DNA of 64,000 nucleotides, taken from the NCBI RefSeq assembly GCF_008704995.1, contig NZ_CP023747.1:1638501-1702500 (forward strand), given 5' to 3'. The position numbers and the translations under genes are program-made. Positions within the stretch are counted from its first letter, which is position 1. Every line of letters starts with the position of its first letter. The stretch is from Streptomyces nodosus (GTDB lineage Bacteria > Actinomycetota > Actinomycetes > Streptomycetales > Streptomycetaceae). Under the pieces are notes generated by a model. The model saw nothing but the letters and a program-made list of their open reading frames with translations, did not search any database and was not told the DNA's origin. Shown one piece after another: positions 1 through 11,053 of this stretch.

Positions 1-264
1 ACCGTCGTGGTCCGACGGTCTGACCCCGTGCTCCAGGCTCGCCGGGAAGCGCGGGCCGACCTCGCGCAGCTGCTGGTCAAGCCGGCCGGTGAGAAAGCCG
101 TTCAGTTCGACCACCGCTGCCACCCCGACCGCGGCGCAGCTGAGCGCGAGCAGCACGACGAGTCCAGCGGTGAGCCGGGCCCGCAGCGTGCGCGGCCGGG
201 GCAGTCCGCGCACCCTGCGCGCCACCGTGCCCCACCACGGCAGGCCGCGCGGTCCCGCGGTCAT
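1..264 (-). CDS. Sensor histidine kinase, N-terminal fragment (runs off left edge)
   Basis: Only the first 88 codons lie in the window. The start ATG at 264 overlaps the response-regulator stop (ATGA), so the two are translationally coupled. An Arg-rich cytoplasmic N-terminus is followed by one hydrophobic segment at about residues 32-52, then the beginning of an extracytoplasmic sensor region, as in OmpR-partner kinases. No HisKA or ATPase domain is visible because it lies upstream of base 1. The kinase assignment therefore rests on gene order with the regulator and on the membrane topology. Confidence 0.8.
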   Translation of the reverse strand, partial: MTAGPRGLPWWGTVARRVRGLPRPRTLRARLTAGLVVLLALSCAAVGVAAVVELNGFLTGRLDQQLREVGPRFPASLEHGVRPSDHDG

Positions 265-1019
265 CGGGTCACCGGCTTGAGCACATACCCGACCCCGCGC
301 ACCGTGTGGATCATGGGGTCGCGGCCCGCGTCCACCTTTTTGCGCAGATAGGAGATGTACAGCTCGACGACATGGGCCTGGCCGCCGAAGTCGTACGACC
401 ACACCCGGTCCAGGATCTGCGATTTGCTGAGCACCCGCCGTGGATTGCGCATCAGAAAGCGCAGCAGCTCGAACTCGGTGGGGGACAGCTCGATCAGTTC
501 ACCGGCCCGGGTCACCTCACGGGCCTCCTCGTCCATGGTCAGATCGCCCACGGTCAGCCGGGGGCCGTCCACCAGCTGCCGGGCCATACCGGCCCGGCGC
601 AGCAGTCCGCGGAGCCGGGCGACGACCTCCTCCAGGCTGAACGGTTTGGTCACATAGTCGTCGCCGCCCGCCGTGATCCCGGCGATACGGTCCTCGACGG
701 CGTCCCGCGCCGTGAGGAAGAGCACACAGATCTCGGGCCTCGCGGTGCGCAGGGAGCGCAGCACTGCGAAGCCGTCGGTGTCCGGGAGCATCACGTCCAG
801 CACGACGGCGTCGGGCATCAGCTCACGGGCCCGGGTGACGGCCGTGGCGCCGTCACCGGCCGTGCGCACCTCCCAGCCCTCGTAGCGCAGGGCCCCGCAC
901 AGCACCTCGGAGAGGTCGGGGTCGTCGTCGACGACCAGGACACGCAGGGGGGTGCCGTCGGGGCGGGCCAGGGCGGGGCGGCCGGAGCGGGGGGTGTGCG
1001 TCGCGCTGGGTGTGTTCAT
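261..1019 (-). CDS. OmpR/PhoB-family response regulator
   Basis: 252 aa. The N-terminal receiver domain has the acidic triad at D31-D33, the phosphoacceptor D75 in VVLDVMLPD, T103 and K125 (VTKPF). The C-terminal half is a winged-helix domain ending in HTVRGVGYVLKP, typical of OmpR/PhoB regulators. It is the first gene of a minus-strand operon with the kinase. It is divergent from the ferric reductase operon starting at 1186, and the 166-bp intergenic region carries repeated CTCAGAG elements. I infer that it controls the redox cassette and probably itself. The signal sensed is unknown. Confidence 0.93.
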   Translation of the reverse strand: MNTPSATHTPRSGRPALARPDGTPLRVLVVDDDPDLSEVLCGALRYEGWEVRTAGDGATAVTRARELMPDAVVLDVMLPDTDGFAVLRSLRTARPEICVLFLTARDAVEDRIAGITAGGDDYVTKPFSLEEVVARLRGLLRRAGMARQLVDGPRLTVGDLTMDEEAREVTRAGELIELSPTEFELLRFLMRNPRRVLSKSQILDRVWSYDFGGQAHVVELYISYLRKKVDAGRDPMIHTVRGVGYVLKPVTR

Positions 1020-1068
1020 CGCGCTCCCCAGGATCCCTCGTTCCGGAGCGAACCGGCGGCAGCGGTCC

Positions 1069-1138
1069 CTCTGAGTTCCCTGTGAATGCCCTCGGCCCGT
1101 CCGGCCGGACGCTCAGAGTCTTCAGAGCCTCCTCAGAG
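1069..1138. promoter_or_regulatory. CTCAGAG repeat array, candidate response-regulator binding region
   Basis: Three direct copies lie at 1112-1118 (CTCAGAG), 1121-1127 (TTCAGAG) and 1132-1138 (CTCAGAG), spaced 9 and 11 bp. An inverted copy, CTCTGAG, is at 1069-1075. Tandem half-sites about one helical turn apart are the usual DNA target of OmpR-family dimers. The array sits between the divergent regulator and the reductase operon. The repeats are seen directly; their role is inferred. Confidence 0.55.
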
Positions 1139-1185
1139 CTGGTGCCTGCACTGTGGCGTCCTCCGATGCCCGGAAGGAACGGATC

Positions 1186-2535
1186 ATGACCACGGTGTAC
1201 CCGCGGCAGGCGCCGCCCGCGCCGCCGATCGCGAGGCGCTCCCCGGCGGGCCCCGTGCTGGCCCTGCTGTGGGCCGGTGCGGCGGCCGTGGTGGCCCTGT
1301 GGTGGCAGGACACCTCGTCCGTGGTGGGCGCGGCCGGAGTGCTCATCGGGGCCGGGCGGATCACGGGACTGCTGTGCGGATACTCCTGTGCCGTGCTGGT
1401 CGCCCTGATGGCCCGGGTGCCTCTGCTGGAGCGGCGGATCGGCTCGGACCGGGTGGCCCGCTGGCATGCAGCGGCCGGGCGCTGCACGGTGTGTCTGCTG
1501 GTCGGGCATCTGGTGCTGATCCTGACCGGGTACGCCGTCCAGGACCGGACCTCGCTGGTGCGCGAGACGCTCACCGTGGTGCTGCACTACCCGGAGATGC
1601 TGAAGGCGGCCTTCGGCACGCTGGTGCTGTTCGCCGTGGGGATCACCTCGGCGCGCGCCGTCCGCCGCAGGGCCCGCCATGAGTTCTGGTACGGCGTCCA
1701 TCTCCTCACCTATGCCGCGGTCTTCCTCGCCTTCGGTCATCAGCTGGCGCTGGGCGCGGAGTTCACCGGCGCCCCGGTCGCCCGGACGGTCTGGTACGCG
1801 CTGTATCTGGGGGCCGCGGCCCTGGTGCTGTGGTTCCGGGTGCTGACCCCGGTACGGCTCAATGTGCGCCACCGGCTGCGCGTGGAGTCGGTGCACGCGG
1901 AGGCGCGGGGGGTGTGGTCGGTGGTGATACGGGGCCGGCGGCTGGACGAACTGGGCGCCGAGCCGGGGCAGTTCTTCCGCTGGCGGTTCCTCGCGGACGG
2001 CATGCGCTGGACGTCCACGCCGTACTCGCTGTCGGCACCGCCCTACGGCGACCGGCTGCGCATCACCGTCAAGGCGCTCGGTGACCACAGCGCGTCGGTG
2101 GCGCGGCTGCGGCCCGGCACCCGGGTGTGGGCGGAGGGCCCGTACGGGGCGCTGACCGCGGACCGGGGCAGGACCGGCAGGTCCCTGCTGATCGCGGGCG
2201 GTGTGGGGATCACCCCGCTGCGCGCCCTGTTCGAGACCCTGCCGGGCGAGGTGACGCTGCTGTACCGGGCGCGTTCGGCCGAGGACCTGGCGCTGGGCGG
2301 CGAGTTGGAGACCATCGCCCGCCGGCGTGGCGCGCGGGTGCTGTACGCGCTCAACGGAGCCGACGGCTCCCGCCCGAGTCTCGGTGCCGGAGCCCTGCGC
2401 GGCGCGGTGCCCCGACTCACCGACCATGACGTCTATCTGTGCGGTCCGACCGCATTCGCCGAGGACATCTACGAGGCGTTGCGGGCGGCCGGGGTCCCCG
2501 ACCGCCGTATCCACCACGAGTCGTTCGAGCTGTGA
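1186..2535 (+). CDS. Ferric-reductase-like transmembrane flavocytochrome, copy 1
   Basis: 449 aa from ATG 1186, chosen over the in-frame ATG at 1153 because GGAAGG lies just upstream of it. The N-terminal half has about six membrane helices with paired histidines (RWHAAAGR, GHLVL, YGVHLL, FGHQL) expected to ligate b-type haems. The C-terminal half is an FNR-type module with the FAD motif TPYSLS, the NAD(P)H loop AGGVGITP and a terminal CGPTAF motif. Family knowledge predicts electron flow from cytosolic NAD(P)H through FAD and haem to the outer membrane face. The next gene is an exported FMN-binding protein, the likely acceptor. A close paralogue lies at 3093. Confidence 0.88.
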   Translation: MTTVYPRQAPPAPPIARRSPAGPVLALLWAGAAAVVALWWQDTSSVVGAAGVLIGAGRITGLLCGYSCAVLVALMARVPLLERRIGSDRVARWHAAAGRCTVCLLVGHLVLILTGYAVQDRTSLVRETLTVVLHYPEMLKAAFGTLVLFAVGITSARAVRRRARHEFWYGVHLLTYAAVFLAFGHQLALGAEFTGAPVARTVWYALYLGAAALVLWFRVLTPVRLNVRHRLRVESVHAEARGVWSVVIRGRRLDELGAEPGQFFRWRFLADGMRWTSTPYSLSAPPYGDRLRITVKALGDHSASVARLRPGTRVWAEGPYGALTADRGRTGRSLLIAGGVGITPLRALFETLPGEVTLLYRARSAEDLALGGELETIARRRGARVLYALNGADGSRPSLGAGALRGAVPRLTDHDVYLCGPTAFAEDIYEALRAAGVPDRRIHHESFEL

Positions 2536-2542
2536 GGCCGTC

Positions 2543-3010
2543 ATGCATGCGTTGAGGAGGACCAGCCCGCTGCGCCGCGTGGTGCTCACCAGCGCCGCCA
2601 CGGTCTCCGGGCTGGTGCTGCTGCTGTCGCTGAAGCCGCACTCCGCGCCCGAGGTCGGACCGGCGGTGCCGTCGGGCGGTTCGCACGCGTCCTCCGGCTC
2701 GGGGGACGCCGGCGGCTCCGGCAGCGTGACCACGACCGGGACCGTCACCGGGGAACAGGTGCAGACCCGCTATGGGCCCGTCCAGGTCCGTATCACGCTG
2801 AGGAACGGCCGGCTCACCGAGGTCACGGCGGTGGCCCTTCCCCGGGACAACCCGAGGGACCGGGAGATCAGCGGCTATGCCGTCCCCCGGCTGACGCGGG
2901 AGGCGCTGGCCGCGCAGAGCGCGGAGATCGACACGGTCTCCGGGGCCACCTACACCAGCGAGGGATACCGGCGCTCGCTCCAGTCGGCGCTGGACTCCGC
3001 GAGGGGTTGA
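2543..3010 (+). CDS. Exported FMN-binding (FMN_bind) flavoprotein, copy 1
   Basis: 155 aa starting at ATG 2543, 8 nt after the reductase stop. An N-terminal hydrophobic segment (about residues 11-24) acts as a signal or anchor. A Gly/Ser-rich linker follows, then an FMN_bind domain ending in DTVSGATYTSEGY. The SGAT-type motif, with preceding Asp, is the site where ApbE enzymes attach FMN to threonine through a phosphoester bond, and an apbE gene lies downstream at 4960. The protein should therefore be an extracytoplasmic carrier with covalent FMN that receives electrons from the membrane reductase. The substrate is unknown. Confidence 0.85.
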   Translation: MHALRRTSPLRRVVLTSAATVSGLVLLLSLKPHSAPEVGPAVPSGGSHASSGSGDAGGSGSVTTTGTVTGEQVQTRYGPVQVRITLRNGRLTEVTAVALPRDNPRDREISGYAVPRLTREALAAQSAEIDTVSGATYTSEGYRRSLQSALDSARG

Positions 3011-3092
3011 ACGGATGGCCGCCGCGCCGCGTACCTCTGGGGCAAGGGGGCCACTGGCCTCGACCGTCCCACGCAGGACCACGGAGGAAACC

Positions 3093-4472
3093 GTGTCCAC
3101 GATCGCCGGTGGCCGCGCGGCGCGGCGCCAGACGATGCGCGCCATACGCCCACGCCGTTCCCCCGCCGTCCCGTTGCTGGCCGCCGTCTGGGCGGGCGCC
3201 GCGGGCGTCATCTGGCTGTGGTGGGCGAACACCCCGTCCATCGCCGACGACAGCGGCAGGATCATCAACGCGGGGCGGATCACCGGGCTGCTCGCGGGCT
3301 ATCTGATGGCGCTGGTCGTCCTTCAGATGGCGCGGGTGCCCGCACTGGAACGCCGGGTCGGCTCCGACCGGGTGGCGCGCTGGCACGCCATGACCGGCCG
3401 CTACACCCTCTGCCTGGTCCTCGCCCATCTCGTGCTGACCATGGGGGGCTATGCGCTCCAGGCGGGCCTCGGGTTCGGCGGCATCGTGGGGCAGACCGTC
3501 GACTCGGTCGAGCAACTGCCGGACATGGGCAAGGCCGCCGTCGGCACGGGTCTGCTGCTGCTCATAGGGCTGCTGTCGATCGGCCCGGTCCGCCGCCGGA
3601 TCTCGTACGACTTCTGGTACCACGTCCATCTGCTCACCTACGCGGCCACCTATCTGTCGTTCTGGCACCAGCTGTCCACCGGCAACGAGTTCGCCGGCCG
3701 GCCGGAGGCCAGGACCGCCTGGTACGTGCTGTACGGAGCGGTGACCGCGCTGCTGCTCTGGTACCGGGTCCTCACCCCGATCCGGCTGAATCTGCGTCAT
3801 CGGCTGCGGGTCGAGGCGGTCATCGAGGAGACACCCGGGGTCGTCTCGGTACTGATCACCGGGCGGAAGCTGCACCGGATGGGCGCGGAGGCCGGGCAGT
3901 TCTTCCGCTGGCGCTTCCTCGCGCCGGGCATGCGGTTCAGTTCGCATCCGTACTCGCTGTCCGCGGCGCCCCGCCCCCAGATGCTCCGGATCACGGTGAA
4001 GGCGATCGGCGACCACAGCTCCGCGCTGCGCGAGCTGACGCCCGGCACCCGGGTGTGGGCGGAGGGCCCGTACGGAGCGCTGACCGCCCACCGGCGTAGC
4101 CGCGGCAAGGTGCTGCTGGTGGCCGGCGGTGTGGGCATCACGCCGATGCGGGCGCTGTTCGAGACGCTGCCCGGCGCCTCCGGTGACCTGACGCTGCTGT
4201 ACCGGGCCAACACCACCCAGGACCTGGCCCTGTGGGACGAACTGGCCCAGATCGCCGAGGAGCGCGGCGCGCGGCTGATGTACGCGGTCAACAGCCCGGA
4301 CGGGGAACGCCCGGACATCTCGGCGGACACCCTGCGCCGCAAGCTGCCGGACATCGACCGGCACGACGTCTTCATGTGCGGGCCGCCCGGCTTCGCGCAG
4401 CAGGTGTACGAGGCACTTCGCGGCGCGGGAGTCCCCGCCCGCCGTATCCATCACGAGTCGTTCGAGATGTGA
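3093..4472 (+). CDS. Ferric-reductase-like transmembrane flavocytochrome, copy 2
   Basis: 459 aa from GTG 3093, which has GGAGG at 3084-3088; the longer in-frame ATG at 3015 lacks such a site. It is collinear with the 1186 gene throughout: histidine-bearing helices (RWHAMTGR, AHLVL, YHVHLL, FWHQL), FAD motif HPYSLS, NAD(P)H loop AGGVGITP, MCGPPGF, and the same RIHHESFE terminus. This is a tandem duplication of the reductase-flavoprotein pair. The copies have diverged over their whole length, so the duplication is old. Electron transfer across the membrane is inferred from family membership. Confidence 0.88.
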   Translation: MSTIAGGRAARRQTMRAIRPRRSPAVPLLAAVWAGAAGVIWLWWANTPSIADDSGRIINAGRITGLLAGYLMALVVLQMARVPALERRVGSDRVARWHAMTGRYTLCLVLAHLVLTMGGYALQAGLGFGGIVGQTVDSVEQLPDMGKAAVGTGLLLLIGLLSIGPVRRRISYDFWYHVHLLTYAATYLSFWHQLSTGNEFAGRPEARTAWYVLYGAVTALLLWYRVLTPIRLNLRHRLRVEAVIEETPGVVSVLITGRKLHRMGAEAGQFFRWRFLAPGMRFSSHPYSLSAAPRPQMLRITVKAIGDHSSALRELTPGTRVWAEGPYGALTAHRRSRGKVLLVAGGVGITPMRALFETLPGASGDLTLLYRANTTQDLALWDELAQIAEERGARLMYAVNSPDGERPDISADTLRRKLPDIDRHDVFMCGPPGFAQQVYEALRGAGVPARRIHHESFEM

Positions 4473-4500
4473 GCGACGGGAAACAGGAGCTCCAGAAGCG

Positions 4501-4959
4501 ATGAGGAAGAGCCACCCCATCCGGCGTTTTGTGCTGGCCGGCGCCGCCACCGTGTCCGGGATCGTGCTGCTGCTGTCGCTGAAGCCGACGACGGACCCCG
4601 CCGCGGCCCAGGCGGCGGGCGACGCCGCGCCGCAGCAGACGTCCGCCGCCCAGGCTCCGCAGGGCGGCAGCGGCCCGGCGGCCGGCGCCCGTACCGTCAC
4701 CGGTGATGCGGCCCGGACCCCGTACGGCACGGTCCAGGTGCGGCTCACCGTCAGCGACGGGAAGATCACCGGGGCCGAGGCCGTCCAGGCGCCGCAGGGC
4801 GGGACCAGCGGTGAGAAGACCGAGCTGGCCGTCCCCCGGCTCAACCGGGCGGTCCTGGACGTACAGAGCGCGGACATCGACACGGTCTCCGGCGCCACGT
4901 ACACCAGCGAGGGGTACAAGAAGTCCCTGCAGTCGGCCCTCGACCGGGCCGGTGGCTGA
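4501..4959 (+). CDS. Exported FMN-binding (FMN_bind) flavoprotein, copy 2
   Basis: 152 aa, with AGGAG at 4485-4489 before the ATG. The layout matches the 2543 protein: basic N-terminus, one hydrophobic helix, an Ala/Gln-rich linker, and an FMN_bind domain with DTVSGATYTSEGYKKSL holding the predicted FMN-attachment threonine. Its stop codon abuts the GTG of apbE with no gap, so modification target and modifying enzyme are translationally coupled. It is probably the redox partner of the second reductase; whether the two flavoproteins are interchangeable is not visible. Confidence 0.86.
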   Translation: MRKSHPIRRFVLAGAATVSGIVLLLSLKPTTDPAAAQAAGDAAPQQTSAAQAPQGGSGPAAGARTVTGDAARTPYGTVQVRLTVSDGKITGAEAVQAPQGGTSGEKTELAVPRLNRAVLDVQSADIDTVSGATYTSEGYKKSLQSALDRAGG

Positions 4960-5760
4960 GTGACCGCTCGACCCGCCGGCCCCGCCGGGGAACCGGCAGC
5001 GCTGCGCCACGCGGAGGAGGTGATGGGCACCGTCGTCTCCTTCGATGTGCGCGGGGGCGAGCCCGAGGCCGTGCGGTCCGCGCTCGAGGAGGCGGTGGCC
5101 GGGCTGCATCGCGTGGACGAGGTGTTCAGCACCTACCGGGAGGGGAGCCAGCTGTCCCGGCTCGCCCGTGGTGAGCTGACCGTGGCGGAGTGCGATCCGG
5201 AGGTCGCCGAGGTGCTCGCCCTGGGCTCCGAGGCGGAACGGCTCAGCGACGGCTGGTTCAGCACCCGGTACGCGGGGCGGCTGGACCCGACCGGGATCGT
5301 CAAGGGCTGGGCCGTCGAGCGGGCAGCCCGGCGGCTGGCGGCGTCCGGGGCGGGCGGGGTGAGTGTCAACGGCGGTGGGGACGTCCAGATGTACGGCGCG
5401 CCCGGGCCGCACCGCCCCTGGCGGGTCGGCGTGGCGGATCCGCTGCGTCCGGGCGGGCTGGCGGCGGTGGTCACCGCGGCCGGTGCGGCGGAGCTGGCCG
5501 TGGCCACCTCGGGGACCGCGGAGCGCGGCGCGCACATCGTGGACCCGCGCACGGGCCGCTCCGCGGTGACCGACCTGGTGGCCGTGACGGTGGTGGCCCC
5601 TCGGCTGACCTGGGCCGACTGCTGGGCCACGGCCGCGTTCGCGATGGGGTCGCGGGAGGGTCTCGCCTGGCTGGAGAGCCTGCCGGACACGGAGGCCCTG
5701 CTGATCACGGCGGGCGACGAGGTCCGGTGCACGGGAGGGCTGGCAGCGCTCCTGGGCTGA
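4960..5760 (+). CDS. apbE: FAD:protein FMN transferase (ApbE)
   Basis: 266 aa, GTG start directly after the preceding TGA. Family landmarks are in order: EEVMGTVVSFDV near the N-terminus, FSTYREGSQLSRL, the GIVKGWAVERA segment, VSVNGGGDVQ, ATSGTAERGAHIVDPRTG, and a C-terminal TWADCWATAAFAMG helix that in ApbE enzymes helps bind Mg2+. ApbE moves FMN from FAD onto a Thr/Ser of extracytoplasmic FMN_bind proteins, and two such proteins lie just upstream. I see no lipobox, and the protein appears to lack an N-terminal signal, unlike many secreted ApbE proteins, so modification may occur before export. Confidence 0.93.
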   Translation: MTARPAGPAGEPAALRHAEEVMGTVVSFDVRGGEPEAVRSALEEAVAGLHRVDEVFSTYREGSQLSRLARGELTVAECDPEVAEVLALGSEAERLSDGWFSTRYAGRLDPTGIVKGWAVERAARRLAASGAGGVSVNGGGDVQMYGAPGPHRPWRVGVADPLRPGGLAAVVTAAGAAELAVATSGTAERGAHIVDPRTGRSAVTDLVAVTVVAPRLTWADCWATAAFAMGSREGLAWLESLPDTEALLITAGDEVRCTGGLAALLG

Positions 5761-5859
5761 CCCCTCCGGCCCCGCACCCCGCCATCGGTGACCTCCGCAC
5801 CCCCTCCGCGCCGCCTCGGCCCCGGTCGATCCGGCACGCCCGCCGGCCGCGCCGTCGGC

Positions 5860-6399
5860 TCAGTGGTTGTTGTTCTGGGCCAGCCGCAGCAGATGGTCCG
5901 CCAGCGCCTGGCCTCCGCTCGGCTCCCGGCTGATCAGCAGCAGGGTGTCGTCGCCTGCGATCGTGCCGAGGATGTCGTGCAGTTCCGCCTGGTCGATGGC
6001 CGAGGCAAGGAACTGGGCCGCGCCGGGCGGGGTGCGCAGGACCACGAGGTTGGCGGAGGCCTCCGCGGAGATCAGCAGCTCCTGGGACAGACGCCGCATC
6101 CGCTCCTCCTTCGCCGACCCGCCCAGCGGTGCGCGCGGGGTGCGGAAGCCGCCCTCGCTGGGGACCGCGTAGATGAGGTCGCCGTCGGTGTTGCGGATCT
6201 TCACCGCGTTCAGCTCGTCCAGGTCCCGGGAGAGCGTCGCCTGGGTGACGCTCAGTCCGTCGTCGGCGAGGAGCTTCGCCAACTGGCTCTGGGAGCGCAC
6301 CGGTTGCCGGTTGAGGATGTCCACGATCCGGCGGTGGCGTGCGGTGCGGGTCTGCGGCACGGCGGGCCCCGTGTGGTCGTGGTCCTGCGCCTGACTCAT
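5860..6399 (-). CDS. argR: Arginine repressor ArgR
   Basis: 179 aa. The N-terminal winged helix contains [15 protein letters not shown], the DNA-contacting SRDL segment of ArgR/AhrC. The C-terminal domain (about residues 105-175) carries the hexamerisation and arginine-binding fold, with [12 protein letters not shown] and [12 protein letters not shown]. It is the last gene of argCJBDR and begins 7 nt after the argD stop. In Streptomyces ArgR represses arginine biosynthesis using arginine as corepressor, so the operon encodes its own repressor. Confidence 0.95.
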   Translation of the reverse strand: MSQAQDHDHTGPAVPQTRTARHRRIVDILNRQPVRSQSQLAKLLADDGLSVTQATLSRDLDELNAVKIRNTDGDLIYAVPSEGGFRTPRAPLGGSAKEERMRRLSQELLISAEASANLVVLRTPPGAAQFLASAIDQAELHDILGTIAGDDTLLLISREPSGGQALADHLLRLAQNNNH

Positions 6400-6406
6400 C
6401 GTCGTC

Positions 6407-7618
6407 TCATTCTCCGGATCGTCCGTCCCCGTCGGTCGCTGCGTCGAGGACGCCGGGCAGCGCCCGGAGGAACTCCGCCACGTCGTCGTCGCCGAGGATC
6501 AGCGGAGGCATCAGCCGTACGACGTCCGGGGCGGGAGCGTTCACCAGGAGACCGGCGTCCTGAGCCGCCTGCTGCGCCTGCTGCGCGAGCGGTTCGGTGA
6601 GCACGATACCCAGGAGCAGGCCCGAGCCCCGGACGCGGCCGATCAACGGGTGCCCCAGTGACTCGATCCCGTCCCTCAGCTTCTCGCTCTGCCGCTTCAC
6701 GTTCTCCAGCAGGCCCTCGGCGGCGATGGTGTCCAGCACGGCGAGCCCGGCGGCGCAGGCGACGGGGTTGCCGCCGAAGGTGCTGCCGTGCTGGCCGGGC
6801 CTGAGCAGCTCCGCGGCACGGCCGAAGGCGACGGTGGCGCCGAGCGGCAGCCCGCCGCCGAGGCCCTTGGCGAGGGTGACCACATCGGGCAGCACGCCCT
6901 CATGCGCCTGGTAAGCGAACCAGTGCCCGGTGCGGCCGACACCGGTCTGGACCTCGTCCAGGACGAGCAGCGCCCCGGTGGCGGCGGTGATCGCGCGGGC
7001 CGCCTTGAGATAACCGGCGGGCGGGACGACGACCCCGTTCTCGCCCTGCACGGGCTCGATGATCACCAGGGCGGTCTCCTCGGTGACCGCCGCGGCCAGG
7101 GCCTGGGCGTCGCCGTACGGCACATGCGTGATGTCACCGGGCAGCGGCAGGAACGGCTCCTGCTTGCCGGGCTGACCGGTGAGCGCGAGGGCGCCCATGG
7201 TGCGGCCGTGGAAGCCGCCCTCGGTGGCGACCATATGGGTGCGCCCGGTCAGCCGGCCGATCTTGAAGGCGCCCTCGTTGGCCTCGGCCCCCGAGTTGCA
7301 GAAGTACACCTTGCCGTCCCGGCCGAAGAGCTGGAGCAGCCGTTCGGCGAGGGCGACGGGGGGTTCGGCGACGAACAGGTTGGAGACATGGCCGAGGGAG
7401 GCGATCTGCTCGCTGACCGCGGCGACCACGGCGGGGTGGGCGTGGCCGAGGGCGTTGACCGCGATACCGCCGACGAGGTCGAGGTACTCCTTGCCGTCGG
7501 CGTCCCACAGCCGGGTGCCGGCACCGCGGACCAGGGGCAGCCGCGGGGTGCCGTAGTTGTTCATGAGCGCGCCCTGCCACCGCCGGGTGAGCTCCTGGTT
7601 GGCGGAGCGGTCGGTCAT
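6407..7618 (-). CDS. argD: Acetylornithine aminotransferase ArgD
   Basis: 403 aa, class-III PLP aminotransferase that converts N-acetylglutamate semialdehyde to N-acetylornithine. Visible landmarks are [26 protein letters not shown], the cofactor aspartate in [15 protein letters not shown], and the PLP lysine in [14 protein letters not shown]. Its ATG overlaps the argB stop (ATGA), implying coupled translation. Length is normal. Confidence 0.96.
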   Translation of the reverse strand: MTDRSANQELTRRWQGALMNNYGTPRLPLVRGAGTRLWDADGKEYLDLVGGIAVNALGHAHPAVVAAVSEQIASLGHVSNLFVAEPPVALAERLLQLFGRDGKVYFCNSGAEANEGAFKIGRLTGRTHMVATEGGFHGRTMGALALTGQPGKQEPFLPLPGDITHVPYGDAQALAAAVTEETALVIIEPVQGENGVVVPPAGYLKAARAITAATGALLVLDEVQTGVGRTGHWFAYQAHEGVLPDVVTLAKGLGGGLPLGATVAFGRAAELLRPGQHGSTFGGNPVACAAGLAVLDTIAAEGLLENVKRQSEKLRDGIESLGHPLIGRVRGSGLLLGIVLTEPLAQQAQQAAQDAGLLVNAPAPDVVRLMPPLILGDDDVAEFLRALPGVLDAATDGDGRSGE

Positions 7619-8565
7619 ACGGCGTCCCCCTGGTCGGATCCGTCGGGCACGACCATGGTGCCGATGCCCTCGTCGGTGAAGATCTCCAGCAGGATCGAGT
7701 GCTGGACCCGGCCGTCGATGACCCGGGCGGTGCGGACGCCGTTGCGCACGGCGAACAGACAGCCCTCCATCTTCGGCACCATGCCCGAGGACAGCTCCGG
7801 CAGCAGCTTCTCCAGCTGGGAGGCGGTGAGGCGGCTGATCACCTCGTCGCTGTCGGGCCAGTCCTCGTAGAGGCCCTCGACATCCGTGAGGACCATGAGG
7901 GTCTCGGCGCCCAGTGCCGCAGCGAGTGCCGCAGCCGCCGTATCAGCATTGACGTTGTAGACATGTCCGTCGTCCTGGCTCCGGGCGATCGAGGAGACGA
8001 CCGGGATACGGCCGTCGGCCAGCAGCGCCTCGATGGCGCCCGTGTCGATCCGGGTGATCTCGCCCACCCGCCCGATGTCGACCGGCCGGCCGTCGATCTC
8101 GGGCCGGTGCCTGACCGCGGTGATGGTGTGCGCGTCCTCGCCGGTGAGGCCGACGGCGAGCGGGCCGTGCCGGTTGAGCAGGCCGACCAGCTCCCGCTGC
8201 ACCTGTCCGGCCAGGACCATGCGGACGACGTCCATGGCGTCCTCGCTGGTGACCCTGAGACCCGCCTTGAACTCGCTGGGGATGCCGTGCCGGTCGAGGG
8301 CGGCACTGATCTGAGGGCCGCCGCCGTGCACGACTACGGGCCTGAGCCCGGCGTGCCGCAGGAACACGACGTCCTGGGCGAAGGCGGACTTCAGCTCCTC
8401 GTCGATCATGGCGTTCCCGCCGAACTTGATGACGACCGTCCTGCCGTGGTGGCGGGTCAGCCAGGGCAGCGCCTCGATGAGGGTCTGGGCCTTGGGCAGG
8501 GCGGTGTGCTTGCGGGTCGGGAGCTTCGACTGTTCTGCTGAGTCTTCTGAGTTCTTGACCGTCAT
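7615..8565 (-). CDS. argB: Acetylglutamate kinase ArgB
   Basis: 316 aa, amino-acid kinase fold. It has VIKFGGNAM for ATP binding, [10 protein letters not shown] for substrate binding, a central [18 protein letters not shown] segment, and [15 protein letters not shown] near the C-terminus. It phosphorylates N-acetylglutamate and in many bacteria is the arginine-inhibited step. It follows argJ after a 116-nt gap that contains a strong hairpin, so argBDR may be expressed partly apart from argCJ. The N-terminal 20 residues are Ser/Lys-rich and poorly conserved. Confidence 0.96.
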   Translation of the reverse strand: MTVKNSEDSAEQSKLPTRKHTALPKAQTLIEALPWLTRHHGRTVVIKFGGNAMIDEELKSAFAQDVVFLRHAGLRPVVVHGGGPQISAALDRHGIPSEFKAGLRVTSEDAMDVVRMVLAGQVQRELVGLLNRHGPLAVGLTGEDAHTITAVRHRPEIDGRPVDIGRVGEITRIDTGAIEALLADGRIPVVSSIARSQDDGHVYNVNADTAAAALAAALGAETLMVLTDVEGLYEDWPDSDEVISRLTASQLEKLLPELSSGMVPKMEGCLFAVRNGVRTARVIDGRVQHSILLEIFTDEGIGTMVVPDGSDQGDAV

Positions 8566-8641
8566 AGCCGACTTTCGCGAAGGTCTTGGATCAGCCGCCG
8601 GTCGGGCGGTGTGGGCCTTGGAGGCACCTTAGGTCCCGTAC

Positions 8642-8673
8642 CGGGCCGTTCCGGGTCATCCCGGAACGGCCCG
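8642..8673 (-). terminator. Hairpin between argJ and argB
   Basis: A perfect 14-bp inverted repeat (8642-8655 with 8660-8673, loop TCAT) lies just after the argJ stop at 8682. It has no T-run, as is common for GC-rich Streptomyces terminators. Because argBDR follow on the same strand, it may be an internal attenuator or processing site rather than an operon end. Confidence 0.6.
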
Positions 8674-8681
8674 TGGGCCGG

Positions 8682-10936
<2,255 letters not shown>

Positions 10937-11053
10937 TCATGGCGCGGCAGGGTGATCCACCCGGGGCGGGCCCGGGAAGAGGAGCCGGCCACCGCGGGAA
11001 CAGGGCGCGCCGACCGGGTGGGCGCGGGCGGTGGGACCGAAGGGACGACGACG

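Noticed and set aside
853..5132. Very long open frames on the minus strand antisense to the redox cassette
   Set aside because: They arise from high third-position GC of the plus-strand genes, have no ribosome sites and low-complexity Arg/Pro/Gly composition, and cover recognisable plus-strand domains.
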